A DNA stretch of 38,872 nucleotides from a virus: IMG/VR virus record IMGVR_UViG_3300032323_001112, positions 1 to 38,872 of that record; one strand, 5' to 3'. The position numbers and the translations under genes are program-made. Of the stretch, positions 16,135-23,758 are shown piece by piece. The notes below the pieces were generated by a model, which saw only the letters and a program-made list of their open reading frames with translations, was not told where the DNA came from and did not search any database. The number at the start of each line of letters is the position of its first letter. The first letter of the stretch is position 1.

Positions 16135-17575
16135 ACTTATAATCAAGGACGAGGTTAACATTAAGTTAGAAAACCTTGCCATTGAAACTCGCAGAAAGAT
16201 CGCTAATAAACTAAAGTACGATCTTCCCTATGCTCGACATATGCCCGCTTATAAACTAGGTCGTTGGGATGGTACTGTTAGTTTCTTTGGTATTGGTGGT
16301 ACCGGTTATCTAGCACACTTAGATATTATATTGCCTATCATCGAAGGTGATGGCTACGATATCGAAGTTGAAGATCATCGTATGCATAGAAAGGTTACTT
16401 TTAATCCCATCGGCGAAGATTATTGGTCTAGTCAAGGCAAAACTTGGCCTAAGGGTCATCCACAAGCTGGAACTCCGATTGTGCTAAGAGATTATCAATA
16501 TGATGTTGTTAATAAATTTTTAGAAAACCCACAATCATTACAGGAGGTAGCTACAGGTGCTGGTAAAACTATTACTACTGCGACGTTATCGCATCTTTGT
16601 GAGATATATGGCCGTACGATGGTTATTGTTCCGAACAAATCGCTTGTTGTACAGACTGAAGAAGACTATAAAAATCTCGGACTAGATGTTGGAGTTTACT
16701 TCGGTGACAGAAAAGAACTAAACAGAACACACACTATCTGCACATGGCAAAGCCTTAATGTTCTAGATAAGAAAAGCTATGACGATGATACATTGACCTT
16801 GGCAGAGTTCTGCGAAGGTGTTAGTGCCATTATCATCGACGAAGTGCATCAGGCCAAAGCAGAAGTGTTGAAAAAACTGTTAACGCAGAACTTTAAAAAC
16901 TGTCCTATACGCTGGGGATTAACAGGAACAGTGCCCAAAGAACAATGGGAGTTTCAAGGCATCCTAGCCAGCATAGGTCCAGTGATCAATCGTGTCAGCG
17001 CCTACGACCTACAACAGAAAGAAGTATTGGCACAGTTGGATATTCAAATATTACAGACACAAGACATTCAGACATTCCGTAACTATCAAGAAGAATATAC
17101 TTGGTTAGTAACTGATGAAACTCGATTGAAATGGGTTGCCGATTACGTTAAGAAAGTAACCGAAACTGGTAACACACTAGTCTTAGTCAACAGGATTGAT
17201 ACCGGAAACAAGCTGTTGGCAAATATACCCGAAGCGGTTTTTATCTCCGGGGAAGTAAAACTCGACGATAGGAAAGAAGAATACGATGAAGTTAAAACTG
17301 CTAATGACAAGATTATTGTGGCGACTTACGGTGTGGCCGCTGTGGGTATTAATATTCCAAGGATTTTTAATCTGGTTCTTATTGAGCCCGGAAAGAGCTT
17401 TGTCCGCGTTATACAAAGCATTGGGCGAGGGATTAGAAAAGCAGAGGACAAAGACTTCGTCCAAATCTGGGACATAACCAGTACCTGCAAATACGCAAAG
17501 AGACATTTAACAGAACGTAAGAAATATTATAAGGAGGCCAAGTACCCCTTTACAGTTACCAAGGTGAACACATGA
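16121..17575 (+). CDS. uvsW: UvsW-like DNA/RNA helicase (SF2)
   Basis: T4 UvsW is a superfamily 2 helicase that unwinds R-loops and branched DNA. It switches replication from origin-dependent to recombination-dependent mode. The 484 residues have an N-terminal domain with the hallmark YKLGRWDGTVSFF (44-56), Walker A VATGAGKT (143-150), DEVH (240-243), motif III LTGT (267-270) and motif VI QSIGRGIRK (432-440). No ATG exists near the expected N-terminus. A TTG at 16121, inside the end of the preceding gene, gives a natural first residue, so translation is probably coupled and low. The stop overlaps the next ATG by four bases. Confidence 0.95.
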   Translation: MSSCKLIIKDEVNIKLENLAIETRRKIANKLKYDLPYARHMPAYKLGRWDGTVSFFGIGGTGYLAHLDIILPIIEGDGYDIEVEDHRMHRKVTFNPIGEDYWSSQGKTWPKGHPQAGTPIVLRDYQYDVVNKFLENPQSLQEVATGAGKTITTATLSHLCEIYGRTMVIVPNKSLVVQTEEDYKNLGLDVGVYFGDRKELNRTHTICTWQSLNVLDKKSYDDDTLTLAEFCEGVSAIIIDEVHQAKAEVLKKLLTQNFKNCPIRWGLTGTVPKEQWEFQGILASIGPVINRVSAYDLQQKEVLAQLDIQILQTQDIQTFRNYQEEYTWLVTDETRLKWVADYVKKVTETGNTLVLVNRIDTGNKLLANIPEAVFISGEVKLDDRKEEYDEVKTANDKIIVATYGVAAVGINIPRIFNLVLIEPGKSFVRVIQSIGRGIRKAEDKDFVQIWDITSTCKYAKRHLTERKKYYKEAKYPFTVTKVNT

Positions 17576-18078
17576 AAATTTTAACATTAAGTAATCGTCC
17601 ATTGGACCTAAATGAAATACCAGAAGAACTAGAAGAAGATGTAAGATTCTCCGTACTAGACAATAGTAATCCGCAAGATCCGGATTTCTTTTTTATGCCT
17701 TTGATCTTTTTAGAATCATTTAACAGCCCTGCTATTTTATTAAACATCGGAGGCAGAGAAGTACAGGCTCCGTTAGATTGGTGTATGGTAGTAGGCGACA
17801 AAGACTGCGGACTTGATCCTGAAGTTCTGCCATTGACATCAATCAACGAACGAGGGTTCGATGCTTTTGTATTCAATCCGATCAGCGGATTTAGATGCGA
17901 GTACATGCCCATCGAAATAGTAAACATCTATCAAGACGTTAGATGGTTCTTCCCTAAAATTAAAAACGGACAAATGTTAACAGTGCCGCTAGGTGAAGAA
18001 GAAGGCAGTCCTTGTGTATATTTTGTCAAAGAAGTTTCTCGTCAATGCGAGATCATTAATCTGTCAAAGTTAATCTAA
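17572..18078 (+). CDS. Hypothetical protein downstream of uvsW
   Basis: A 168-residue protein I cannot name. It is acidic at the start (NEIPEELEEDV) and has a hydrophobic centre (FFFMPLIFLESF, AILLNIGG), then a conserved-looking PLDWCMVVGDKDCGLDP with two cysteines, FNPISGFRCEYMPIE and a C-terminal strand. It overlaps the uvsW stop by four bases and shares a base with the next ATG, so it belongs to the replication operon. No catalytic signature, signal peptide or membrane segment is clear. Confidence 0.8.
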   Translation: MKILTLSNRPLDLNEIPEELEEDVRFSVLDNSNPQDPDFFFMPLIFLESFNSPAILLNIGGREVQAPLDWCMVVGDKDCGLDPEVLPLTSINERGFDAFVFNPISGFRCEYMPIEIVNIYQDVRWFFPKIKNGQMLTVPLGEEEGSPCVYFVKEVSRQCEIINLSKLI

Positions 18079-18320
18079 TGCCGTTAGATCAGTTAATGGA
18101 CTGGGAAACACCAGATCAAACATTTAAAAGACGCTGTATAGGGTGGGAACTTAAATACAGTTTAATACCCAGACGTTGTTTTTATACAGGTAAATGGCTA
18201 TGGCTCACCTTGGCATATCGAGGTGTTTCTATGTTAACTGGACCAGGAGAACCTATTTTTGATGTTAGATGGTGCGAACGTCAAGAATACTTATTTTTAA
18301 AAATTAAAGGAACAATATGA
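18078..18320 (+). CDS. Hypothetical small protein
   Basis: An 80-residue protein of unknown function, basic and rich in Trp, Tyr and Cys (RRCIGWELKYSLIPRRCFYTGKW). Three cysteines (CIGW, CFYTG, WCERQ) do not form an obvious zinc knuckle. The aromatic content suggests a compact beta fold. It is tightly packed between the previous gene (one-base overlap) and the cupin gene (four-base overlap), which supports it being real. Confidence 0.75.
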   Translation: MPLDQLMDWETPDQTFKRRCIGWELKYSLIPRRCFYTGKWLWLTLAYRGVSMLTGPGEPIFDVRWCERQEYLFLKIKGTI

Positions 18321-18661
18321 TTGCAGGAAAAGTTTGGGGACAGACGGAACTACTAGAAGCCAATGGAGTTCTAGAGTTTCACCGTATCGATATTACCAAA
18401 GGCGGAGTGTGTTCTAAACACAAACACAAATACAAGTGGAACGGATTCTTTGTTGAAAAAGGTGCGCTAGTTATTCGTGTATGGAAAAATAACTACGACC
18501 TAGTTGATGAAACTGTGTTAACAGATGGTATGTATACCAAAGTAGCACCCGGAGAATATCATCAGTTTGAAGCATTAGAAGACACTGTGGCCTTTGAACT
18601 TTACTGGGCTGAGTTTGATCACGAAGATATCGAAAGAGAAACAGTTGGTTTTTCTAAATAA
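18317..18661 (+). CDS. Single-domain cupin protein
   Basis: A 114-residue cupin, a small beta-barrel that usually binds a metal. The first motif is KHKHKYKWNGFFVEKGALVI (around residues 35-54), with histidines and a Glu-Lys-Gly turn. The second is YTKVAPGEYHQFEALED, where PGxxH holds the last ligand. The tail ELYWAEFDHEDIERETVG resembles the ends of mannose-6-phosphate-isomerase-like cupins, including the one fused at 7168. An AAAGGAAC ribosome site precedes the ATG. It may be an isomerase or epimerase for nucleotide sugars, or a binding protein. Its place among replication genes is odd. Confidence 0.8.
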   Translation: MIAGKVWGQTELLEANGVLEFHRIDITKGGVCSKHKHKYKWNGFFVEKGALVIRVWKNNYDLVDETVLTDGMYTKVAPGEYHQFEALEDTVAFELYWAEFDHEDIERETVGFSK

Positions 18662-18673
18662 AACAGTTATAAT
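18645..18673 (+). promoter_or_regulatory. Sigma70-type promoter directly before the gp62-like gene
   Basis: -35 TTGGTT (18645-18650, inside the cupin gene), spacer of 17, perfect -10 TATAAT (18668-18673), then 5 bases to the ATG at 18679. No ribosome site is present, so a leaderless or nearly leaderless mRNA is predicted. The -35 is a weak match; the -10 is exact. Confidence 0.5.
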
Positions 18674-18678
18674 AAACT

Positions 18679-19173
18679 ATGGCAGACGATTTTAAACTTG
18701 GCGACATACTGACAGCTATCGACTTTGATGGCAAAGAGGTTTGGGATGAACTCACCGATGCTCAAAAAAAGAGTGTGGTGTTCTTTACATTGAATAGGTA
18801 CATCAGTAATGTTGTTCCTAGTACCAAGCCCTATCAGAAAGGAAGAAATCCTAGTTTAGAAGAAGTTGAAGATTTTGTTTTGAATACCAATGAGATTTTT
18901 AATAAAAATCTTTTTCATATCATGAGCAAACATCCTAAACTAACTTGGTTGTCTGCCTGTAGCTGTAACTACAATGGCACACTGTTTAATCACGAGTGGA
19001 TCGCTCTTAAAAAAGAAAAAGATAAGAAACTAGATTTTTTAGCAGAACTTTTTCCTAACATGAAAAAGTCTGATTTAGAAACACTATCATCTATAACCAC
19101 TGACAAAGAAATCAAACAATACTGTGAAGCACTTGGTTGGGATAAAAAGCAGATCAATGCAATTAAACTATAA
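18679..19173 (+). CDS. 62: Sliding-clamp loader subunit gp62-like
   Basis: Probable small subunit of the T4-type clamp loader, which works with gp44 to place the gp45 clamp on DNA. The 164 residues include FFTLNRYISNV (about 31-41), an NTNEIFNKNLF stretch, PKLTWLSACS (about 87-96), and a C-terminal block LAELFPNMKKSDLETLSSI followed by KEIKQYCEALGWDKKQI. This order matches gp62 proteins of marine T4-like phages as I know them. T4 gp62 itself is slightly longer (187) and very divergent. No gp44 or gp45 gene lies in the window. A TATAAT box sits five bases before the ATG. Confidence 0.65.
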   Translation: MADDFKLGDILTAIDFDGKEVWDELTDAQKKSVVFFTLNRYISNVVPSTKPYQKGRNPSLEEVEDFVLNTNEIFNKNLFHIMSKHPKLTWLSACSCNYNGTLFNHEWIALKKEKDKKLDFLAELFPNMKKSDLETLSSITTDKEIKQYCEALGWDKKQINAIKL

Positions 19174-19840
19174 ATGTGAATACTGTCAAAAGGGTTTTGC
19201 CAAAGAAAAAACCTTGGTGGTACACATTTGTGAACAAAAACGCAGACATCTAGGTAAAACTGAAAAACATGTTCAGGCAGGTCTCCTGACCTATCAACGG
19301 TTTTATGATATCACGCAAAAAGGAAAGACAACGAAATCATTTGACGATTTTGCTTCAAGTCCCTACTATACAGCCTTTGTCAAGTTCGGAAGTTTTCTTG
19401 TAAACACCGCACCAATCTATCCAGAGAGATTCATCGACTTTGTGATCAAGAGTGGTGTAAAACTAGATCATTGGTGCAGAGACGAACTCTACGATACCTA
19501 TATCCTCGAGATGATTAAAATAGAACCTGCCGAAGGTGCTATACAACGATCGATAAAATCAATGATGGATTGGGGTGATGCTAATAGTGCTGCCTGGGAA
19601 CACTATTTTGAGTATGTGAACTTAAATAGAGCTGTGCATGATATCAAGGAAGGTTTGATCAGTCCATGGCTATTGCTTAATACCAAAGCTGGTGTTAAAA
19701 TGTTACAAAAGTTTAATGACGAACAGTTAGACATTGTAGGACCGTTTATTGACCCAGGATTCTGGAAAAAGAGATTCCGAGCCCTGCCTGCAGATTTTGA
19801 ATTAGTTAAAGATATCATTAAGGAAGCAAGGATTCTATAA
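19157..19840 (+). CDS. Conserved T4-like phage protein with N-terminal zinc finger
   Basis: I start this at the internal ATG at 19157 (227 residues), which puts a zinc finger at the very N-terminus: Cys7, Cys10, His23 and Cys25 in CEYCQKGFAKEKTLVVHICE. The rest is helical with the block SSPYYTAFVKFGSFLVNTAPIYPERF and, further on, WCRDELYDTYI. Proteins with this architecture occur in cyanophages as conserved hypotheticals, to my knowledge without known function. The start overlaps the gp62 stop by 17 bases. A DNA- or polymerase-binding role in replication is inference from the finger and the context. Confidence 0.8.
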   Translation: MQLNYKCEYCQKGFAKEKTLVVHICEQKRRHLGKTEKHVQAGLLTYQRFYDITQKGKTTKSFDDFASSPYYTAFVKFGSFLVNTAPIYPERFIDFVIKSGVKLDHWCRDELYDTYILEMIKIEPAEGAIQRSIKSMMDWGDANSAAWEHYFEYVNLNRAVHDIKEGLISPWLLLNTKAGVKMLQKFNDEQLDIVGPFIDPGFWKKRFRALPADFELVKDIIKEARIL

Positions 19841-20076
19841 TGCCGAAAAGACCGAAGATAGAAGAAGTGATGCAAGAAGAAGAACTAAAAGATAACGAAG
19901 AATTTATTTCCAGAGATGATATAGATATTGAAGTTATGTCTGCCAACGAGGACGAGGGTTGTGCTGTGTATGTCAAGTTTACAGGATTTGATGACGAAGA
20001 AGACGCAGAAGATTACGCTCAGTTCTTGATTGAAACATTGCCATTGTTACTTTTTGAAACTACTAGATTACAATAA
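19840..20076 (+). CDS. Small acidic hypothetical protein
   Basis: A 78-residue acidic protein with a charged N-terminal helix (IEEVMQEEELKDNEEF) followed by a possible beta-alpha-beta unit (DIDIEVMSA, AVYVKFTGF, DAEDYAQFLIETL). The last part resembles an RRM- or ferredoxin-like half-fold, but no function can be assigned. It shares one base with each neighbour, so it is translated with the zinc-finger protein and the DnaE-like protein. Confidence 0.75.
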   Translation: MPKRPKIEEVMQEEELKDNEEFISRDDIDIEVMSANEDEGCAVYVKFTGFDDEEDAEDYAQFLIETLPLLLFETTRLQ

Positions 20077-20654
20077 TGCCAGATATCGATATAGACTTTG
20101 TTGACAGAGATCAAGCATTAAAATTGTTTGATCATGTCGCGGCCAGTCGATTAGAAAACAACAAGATAGTCAAACACAACACTGGTGTCTATCTGCATGA
20201 TGTTCCTGTAGATCCGTTTACTGGATTGTGTGAGATAGATTATGAGTCTGCAGAAAATCTAGGATTCTTTAAAATAGATTTTTTAAATGCAGGAGTATAC
20301 AAAGGTATCAGAGATGAGGGTCATCTCATACATCTTATGAATACGGAGCCATTATGGGATCTTCTAGAACAGGACGAATTCGTAGACTTGCTCTTTCACG
20401 TAAACGGGCATGGTTCTATCTTACGACAAATGAAACCGACAACAGTGGAACAGCTGGCAGCGATACTGGCAATGATTCGGCCAGCCAAACGTTACCTGAT
20501 TGGCAAAGAATGGTCGACGATCTTGAAAGAGGTTTGGCAAAAACCAGAAAGTGACGAATATTATTTTAAGAAGAGTCATGCCACTGCCTATGCTGTGGCT
20601 ATCGTCGTACAGATGAATTTAATCTGTGAACAAATAAGCTATGGATTTTCATAA
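20076..20654 (+). CDS. Miniature DNA polymerase III alpha (DnaE)-like protein
   Basis: A 192-residue protein that keeps, in order, the core motifs of bacterial replicative polymerase DnaE. PDIDIDF (2-8) carries the two catalytic aspartates. KHNTGVYLHDVPVDP resembles the KHAxGVV segment. GFFKIDFLN (63-71, Asp68) matches the third-aspartate strand. LFHVNGHGSILRQMKPTTVEQL and AMIRPAK (107-138) match the LFQxES...LKPTxxEDL...RPG region. YYFKKSHATAYA (162-173) matches FNKSHSAAY. DnaE proteins are about 1,100 residues; here the PHP, most of the fingers, the OB and the tau-binding parts are absent. Polymerase activity is doubtful. A decoy, regulator or small nucleotidyl enzyme is possible. Confidence 0.85.
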   Translation: MPDIDIDFVDRDQALKLFDHVAASRLENNKIVKHNTGVYLHDVPVDPFTGLCEIDYESAENLGFFKIDFLNAGVYKGIRDEGHLIHLMNTEPLWDLLEQDEFVDLLFHVNGHGSILRQMKPTTVEQLAAILAMIRPAKRYLIGKEWSTILKEVWQKPESDEYYFKKSHATAYAVAIVVQMNLICEQISYGFS

Positions 20655-21151
20655 TGGCAAAAGTTAGAAATAAGCTACCAATGACTGTGTCTTGGAAAGG
20701 AAATGATCGAAGAGAAGAATACCTTGACCATCTAATAAAAAAGAATGATTGGAAAGTTGGTGTAGAGGTCGGAGTTCGATTCGGAAGAACTCTTTTTCAT
20801 CTGTTAGAAAATAATCCTTCTTTAAAAATGTATGCTGTTGATATCGATATAAAACAGTTTTATAATAAAGACATCGAACGTCTCTACAAAGATAGATTAA
20901 TAGTGTTAGAAGGTAACAGTTCCGAACTGGCTGAAAAAATAAAAGAATCTGTAGATTTTGTTTTTATCGATGCAGCTCACTCTAAAAAAGCAGTGATAAA
21001 AGATATTAACGCATATATGCCGTTGGTTAAAACCGTAGAAGGTTTATTAGGGCATGATATTGATTATCCATCTATACAAGAAGCTCTAGCTGAACTTAAG
21101 ATAAATGTAGATATTTGTCCAGATAATGTCTGGCAAAGAAAAACTAGCTAA
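20654..21151 (+). CDS. Class I SAM-dependent methyltransferase-like protein
   Basis: A 165-residue compact methyltransferase fold. Motif I is GVEVGVRFGRT (36-46), the ribose-binding acid is YAVDID (60-65), and FVFIDAAHSKKAV (102-114) is the motif IV strand typical of Methyltransf_24/CmcI-like enzymes. It lacks extra domains, and the C-terminus is short. Its ATG shares a base with the DnaE-like stop, so it is part of the replication operon rather than the glycan island. It overlaps the convergent 21144 gene by eight bases. The substrate is unknown. Confidence 0.78.
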   Translation: MAKVRNKLPMTVSWKGNDRREEYLDHLIKKNDWKVGVEVGVRFGRTLFHLLENNPSLKMYAVDIDIKQFYNKDIERLYKDRLIVLEGNSSELAEKIKESVDFVFIDAAHSKKAVIKDINAYMPLVKTVEGLLGHDIDYPSIQEALAELKINVDICPDNVWQRKTS

Positions 21152-21515
21152 CTTTTCTAACTAGGGTTATAGATTTTCTTTTTACTCTTTTGGTTAGAAT
21201 ATCATTAAGAGATATACAAGGGCCTAATGTTATTTTTACGTCTTTTGTACTGAAGTTTTTAATAGCGTATCTATAAACTATTATTTCCCTAGATAAGAAA
21301 ATATTGATAGGAATTTGGCGGTTACTTTCCCACCACCAGGCTTCTCCTAGCTCTAGGAATCTAGTTTTTTCCTCTTCTGTCTTAATCGCTGAATAGTCGT
21401 AAAAACTAGTGATCTGTGCATCCTGGTTGATAATGATGCCTACGTATTCTTGATCGACGTGATTTAGTACACTAATAAAAGGGAAGTTTTGTTGTAAATT
21501 ATCTGAAATCCGCAT
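21144..21515 (-). CDS. Conserved T4-like phage hypothetical protein
   Basis: I choose the ATG at 21515, giving 123 residues that begin MRISDNLQQNFPFISVL. An ATG ten codons upstream coincides with the start of the divergent gene. Recognisable blocks are YVGIIINQDAQITSFYDY, LELGEAWWWESNRQIPINIFL and a basic C-terminus LTKRVKRKSITLVRKVS. I recall similar proteins as conserved hypotheticals in marine T4-like phages. No enzyme motif is visible. It is the only - strand gene within the replication core and lies divergent to a virion protein gene. Confidence 0.72.
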   Translation of the reverse strand: MRISDNLQQNFPFISVLNHVDQEYVGIIINQDAQITSFYDYSAIKTEEEKTRFLELGEAWWWESNRQIPINIFLSREIIVYRYAIKNFSTKDVKITLGPCISLNDILTKRVKRKSITLVRKVS

Positions 21516-21517
21516 AA

Positions 21518-21525
21518 TATAAATA
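21518..21525 (+). promoter_or_regulatory. Late promoter TATAAATA before the structural gene
   Basis: Perfect 8 of 8 match to the T4 late consensus, 18 bases before the ATG at 21544. It predicts late expression of the 357-residue virion-type protein, independent of the early and middle genes around it. Confidence 0.75.
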
Positions 21526-21543
21526 CTTGTAGGACAAACGCCC

Positions 21544-22617
21544 ATGCAACTTAATCCAGTTTATTTATATCCAAATAAAGTCAATGTGTATTTAAATTTA
21601 TCTTCTGCTTGGCAGATAGAGAGGTATCGTAACGTGTATAATAGAACCCTTAAACTATATAGAGGTGGTGATAATCGAATAGATTTTCAAGTGAAAAACT
21701 CCGATCAAAAAGCCATCGAAATAACAGGCTATCAACCTGTATTTGTGCTGGTTAATCAGAAGGAAGAACAGATCCTAAAAAAAGATGCTGTGATACAGAA
21801 CGCCACAAGCGGCCGAGCATACATAGTGTTAAGTGAATCTGATCTATGGAATATCGACAAGGGATTCTACAAATACGCATTAACATTAGAAGCTAGAACT
21901 ACCAGCGGTACTGGTTACATAGTAACAGAAAAGAAACCTACTTATATTGACTCTCAATACGGCATTTCTGCTCCGGTGGAAATATTTGGCGACATATCCG
22001 GTGAACCTGTATCTAGCGTTGAAGTTGATATATTCAAAGAAACTAGACCGTCGTCTGTGGGCGAAGAAGAACCAACATTCTTTACCAGCAGTCTAATCGA
22101 TGCTGAATATCACACAAGAAAAGCAGCAGCAGTTCATACCTTTGCATTTTATATGACTAACTATTCAGGTGAAATCAAAATCGAAGCTAGTCTAAGCGAT
22201 GGTGGTAATCCTGGAGTTTGGACCGAACTTAACAGCTTCCAAGTGTCCGATCGTAGCGAACCATTTTATCACAATGTCGAAGGCAAATACAAATGGTTTA
22301 GAATCAAACATTTGCCCAACCAAATAAATTCTATCGCAGACTTTACTATACAGCAAACTATATTGGGTTACTATCTAGTAGACATCAATGAAGCAGGATC
22401 TGGATACTCAATCGGTGATACATTGACTATTGCCGGAAATCTAATAGGTGGCGAAACACCCACTAACGATGTAGTCATTACTGTAGAAACTGTAGATACA
22501 TCTGGAAGAATTTTGAGTATCAGCCATTCTGGTGTTTCTTATAATGGTGTTCGTACCTATGTACTACCTGGCGAACTTTCCAACCAAGGAACATTTGACA
22601 AAGTACTCTACAGATAG
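21544..22617 (+). CDS. Probable virion structural protein
   Basis: A 357-residue beta-rich protein that looks like a phage structural component. The N-terminal part (YRGGDNRIDFQVKN, ITGYQPVFVLVN) resembles the baseplate or upper-tail-fibre N-domain type that carries a polymer-like strand pattern. The region GSGYSIGDTLTIAGN (about 283-297) is a motif repeated in many phage tail and neck proteins (G-x-GYxxGDTLTI). A perfect late promoter lies upstream. It sits alone between replication genes, as single structural genes do in T4-like marine phages. The exact virion location cannot be told. Confidence 0.75.
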   Translation: MQLNPVYLYPNKVNVYLNLSSAWQIERYRNVYNRTLKLYRGGDNRIDFQVKNSDQKAIEITGYQPVFVLVNQKEEQILKKDAVIQNATSGRAYIVLSESDLWNIDKGFYKYALTLEARTTSGTGYIVTEKKPTYIDSQYGISAPVEIFGDISGEPVSSVEVDIFKETRPSSVGEEEPTFFTSSLIDAEYHTRKAAAVHTFAFYMTNYSGEIKIEASLSDGGNPGVWTELNSFQVSDRSEPFYHNVEGKYKWFRIKHLPNQINSIADFTIQQTILGYYLVDINEAGSGYSIGDTLTIAGNLIGGETPTNDVVITVETVDTSGRILSISHSGVSYNGVRTYVLPGELSNQGTFDKVLYR

Positions 22618-22623
22618 TATAAT
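22595..22623 (+). promoter_or_regulatory. Perfect consensus sigma70 promoter for the primase gene
   Basis: -35 TTGACA (22595-22600, inside the structural gene), spacer of exactly 17, -10 TATAAT (22618-22623, directly after the preceding stop codon), then 6 bases to the primase ATG at 22630. All 12 box positions match. There is no ribosome site, so the mRNA is predicted to start at or very near the ATG. Confidence 0.8.
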
Positions 22624-22629
22624 ATATCT

Positions 22630-23649
22630 ATGACACCTGTCGTAGATATTTTTAGATCAATACTACCTGCAAAAGCAAAACATAGTCCCAGTGGCTGGAC
22701 TAGTTTTAATGCTCCTTGCTGCCACCATCGCGGACATAAGCCTGATACAAGAAAACGTGCCGGTGTTAGATTTGACGGCAATGGTATAGTCTATAACTGT
22801 TTCAACTGCAAGTTCACCACGGGATGGCAACCAGGCTCTCCGTTTGGTGAAAAGATGAAAAATCTATGCAAGTGGTTAGGTGCTTCAGATGATGCTATCA
22901 AAGAACTTATATTCGAAGCATTGAAAAGCGAAGGCGAAGATTATCAACCTCAACAGATCTTTGTCACTAACTTTACAGAAAAAGATTTACCAGAAGGTGC
23001 ATTACCGTTAGCCGAATGGCTTGATGCTAGCCTTAATGTTGACGAAGAACAACAGTTAATAAAAGCCGTAGAATATGTTGTTAATAGAGGGTTTGATCCT
23101 CTAAGTAAAAACTTTTATTGGAGCCCTGTAGCAGGATACTCTGATAGAGTCATTCTTCCTTATTACTATCAGAGAAAAATCGTAGGTAGCACAGCAAGAA
23201 AAGTCACCGACGGAAAACCAAAGTATATTTCGGATCAACATCCGCATTTTGTCTACAATCTAGACGATCAACCTGACGAAAGAAAATATATTCTAGTCAC
23301 AGAAGGTCAGTTTGATGCATTGTCTATCGGTGGAGTTGGTCTCCTCACAAACGATATTTCAGAGCAACATTCCAGACTAATTAATAATATTGGTAAAGAA
23401 GTTATAGTAATACCCGATCAAGACAAACCTGGACTAGCTGTCATAGATCGAGCTGTTGAGTTAGGGTGGAGTGTGGCTTTTCCAAACTGGGATCCAGAGA
23501 TCAAAGATTGTGCTGAAGCAGTTAGAAAATATGGCAAACTATTTGTCATTGTTGATATACTAAAGACCGCAGAAAAGAATCCAATCAAGATCGAAATGGC
23601 AAAAAGATCCATGATCCAGAAGTTAAAACTCGGAGAAAAAAATGTTTAG
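22630..23649 (+). CDS. 61: DNA primase gp61
   Basis: T4-type primase that makes RNA primers for lagging-strand synthesis with the gp41 helicase. The 339 residues have an N-terminal zinc-binding region with CCHHRGH (30-36) and YNCFNCKF (55-62), a linker, and a TOPRIM-type catalytic core: ILVTEGQFDAL (221-231, Glu225) and VIPDQDKPG (260-268, DQD 263-265). The length matches T4 gp61 (342). It is preceded by a perfect sigma70 promoter with the ATG six bases past the -10 box. The stop overlaps the start of a 38-codon gene. Confidence 0.93.
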   Translation: MTPVVDIFRSILPAKAKHSPSGWTSFNAPCCHHRGHKPDTRKRAGVRFDGNGIVYNCFNCKFTTGWQPGSPFGEKMKNLCKWLGASDDAIKELIFEALKSEGEDYQPQQIFVTNFTEKDLPEGALPLAEWLDASLNVDEEQQLIKAVEYVVNRGFDPLSKNFYWSPVAGYSDRVILPYYYQRKIVGSTARKVTDGKPKYISDQHPHFVYNLDDQPDERKYILVTEGQFDALSIGGVGLLTNDISEQHSRLINNIGKEVIVIPDQDKPGLAVIDRAVELGWSVAFPNWDPEIKDCAEAVRKYGKLFVIVDILKTAEKNPIKIEMAKRSMIQKLKLGEKNV

Positions 23650-23758
23650 AAAGATTTTAGATATTCTATCTTGGCCTGTAAGAAAATACAAAGAACGCCA
23701 GGCCTGGAAAAAACGATTAGCAGAACTTAGAAAAAGAGATCCTTTTATTTACAAATGA
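23642..23758 (+). CDS. 38-residue basic protein between primase and carbamoyltransferase
   Basis: A very short gene: the ATG overlaps the primase stop by eight bases and the TGA overlaps the next ATG by four. The product begins MFRKILDILSWPVRKYKERQ, is strongly basic and helical, and ends LRKRDPFIYK. I recall similar micro-proteins ending in RDPFIYK from cyanophages, so it is probably a genuine conserved gene. An amphipathic N-terminal helix followed by a coiled, charged tail suggests membrane-surface or protein binding. Function is unknown. Confidence 0.75.
   Translation: MFRKILDILSWPVRKYKERQAWKKRLAELRKRDPFIYK

Noticed and set aside
17556-17927. A 123-codon - strand frame opposite the gene after uvsW
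   Set aside because: The + strand gene is packed with 1-4 base overlaps into an operon. The opposite frame is Ser/Pro-rich antisense with no ribosome site.
19124-19156. An ATG upstream of the zinc-finger protein, inside the gp62-like gene
   Set aside because: Starting at 19157 gives an N-terminus that begins directly at the Cys-Cys finger, as in related phage proteins I recall. The extra 11 codons read like out-of-frame gp62 sequence.
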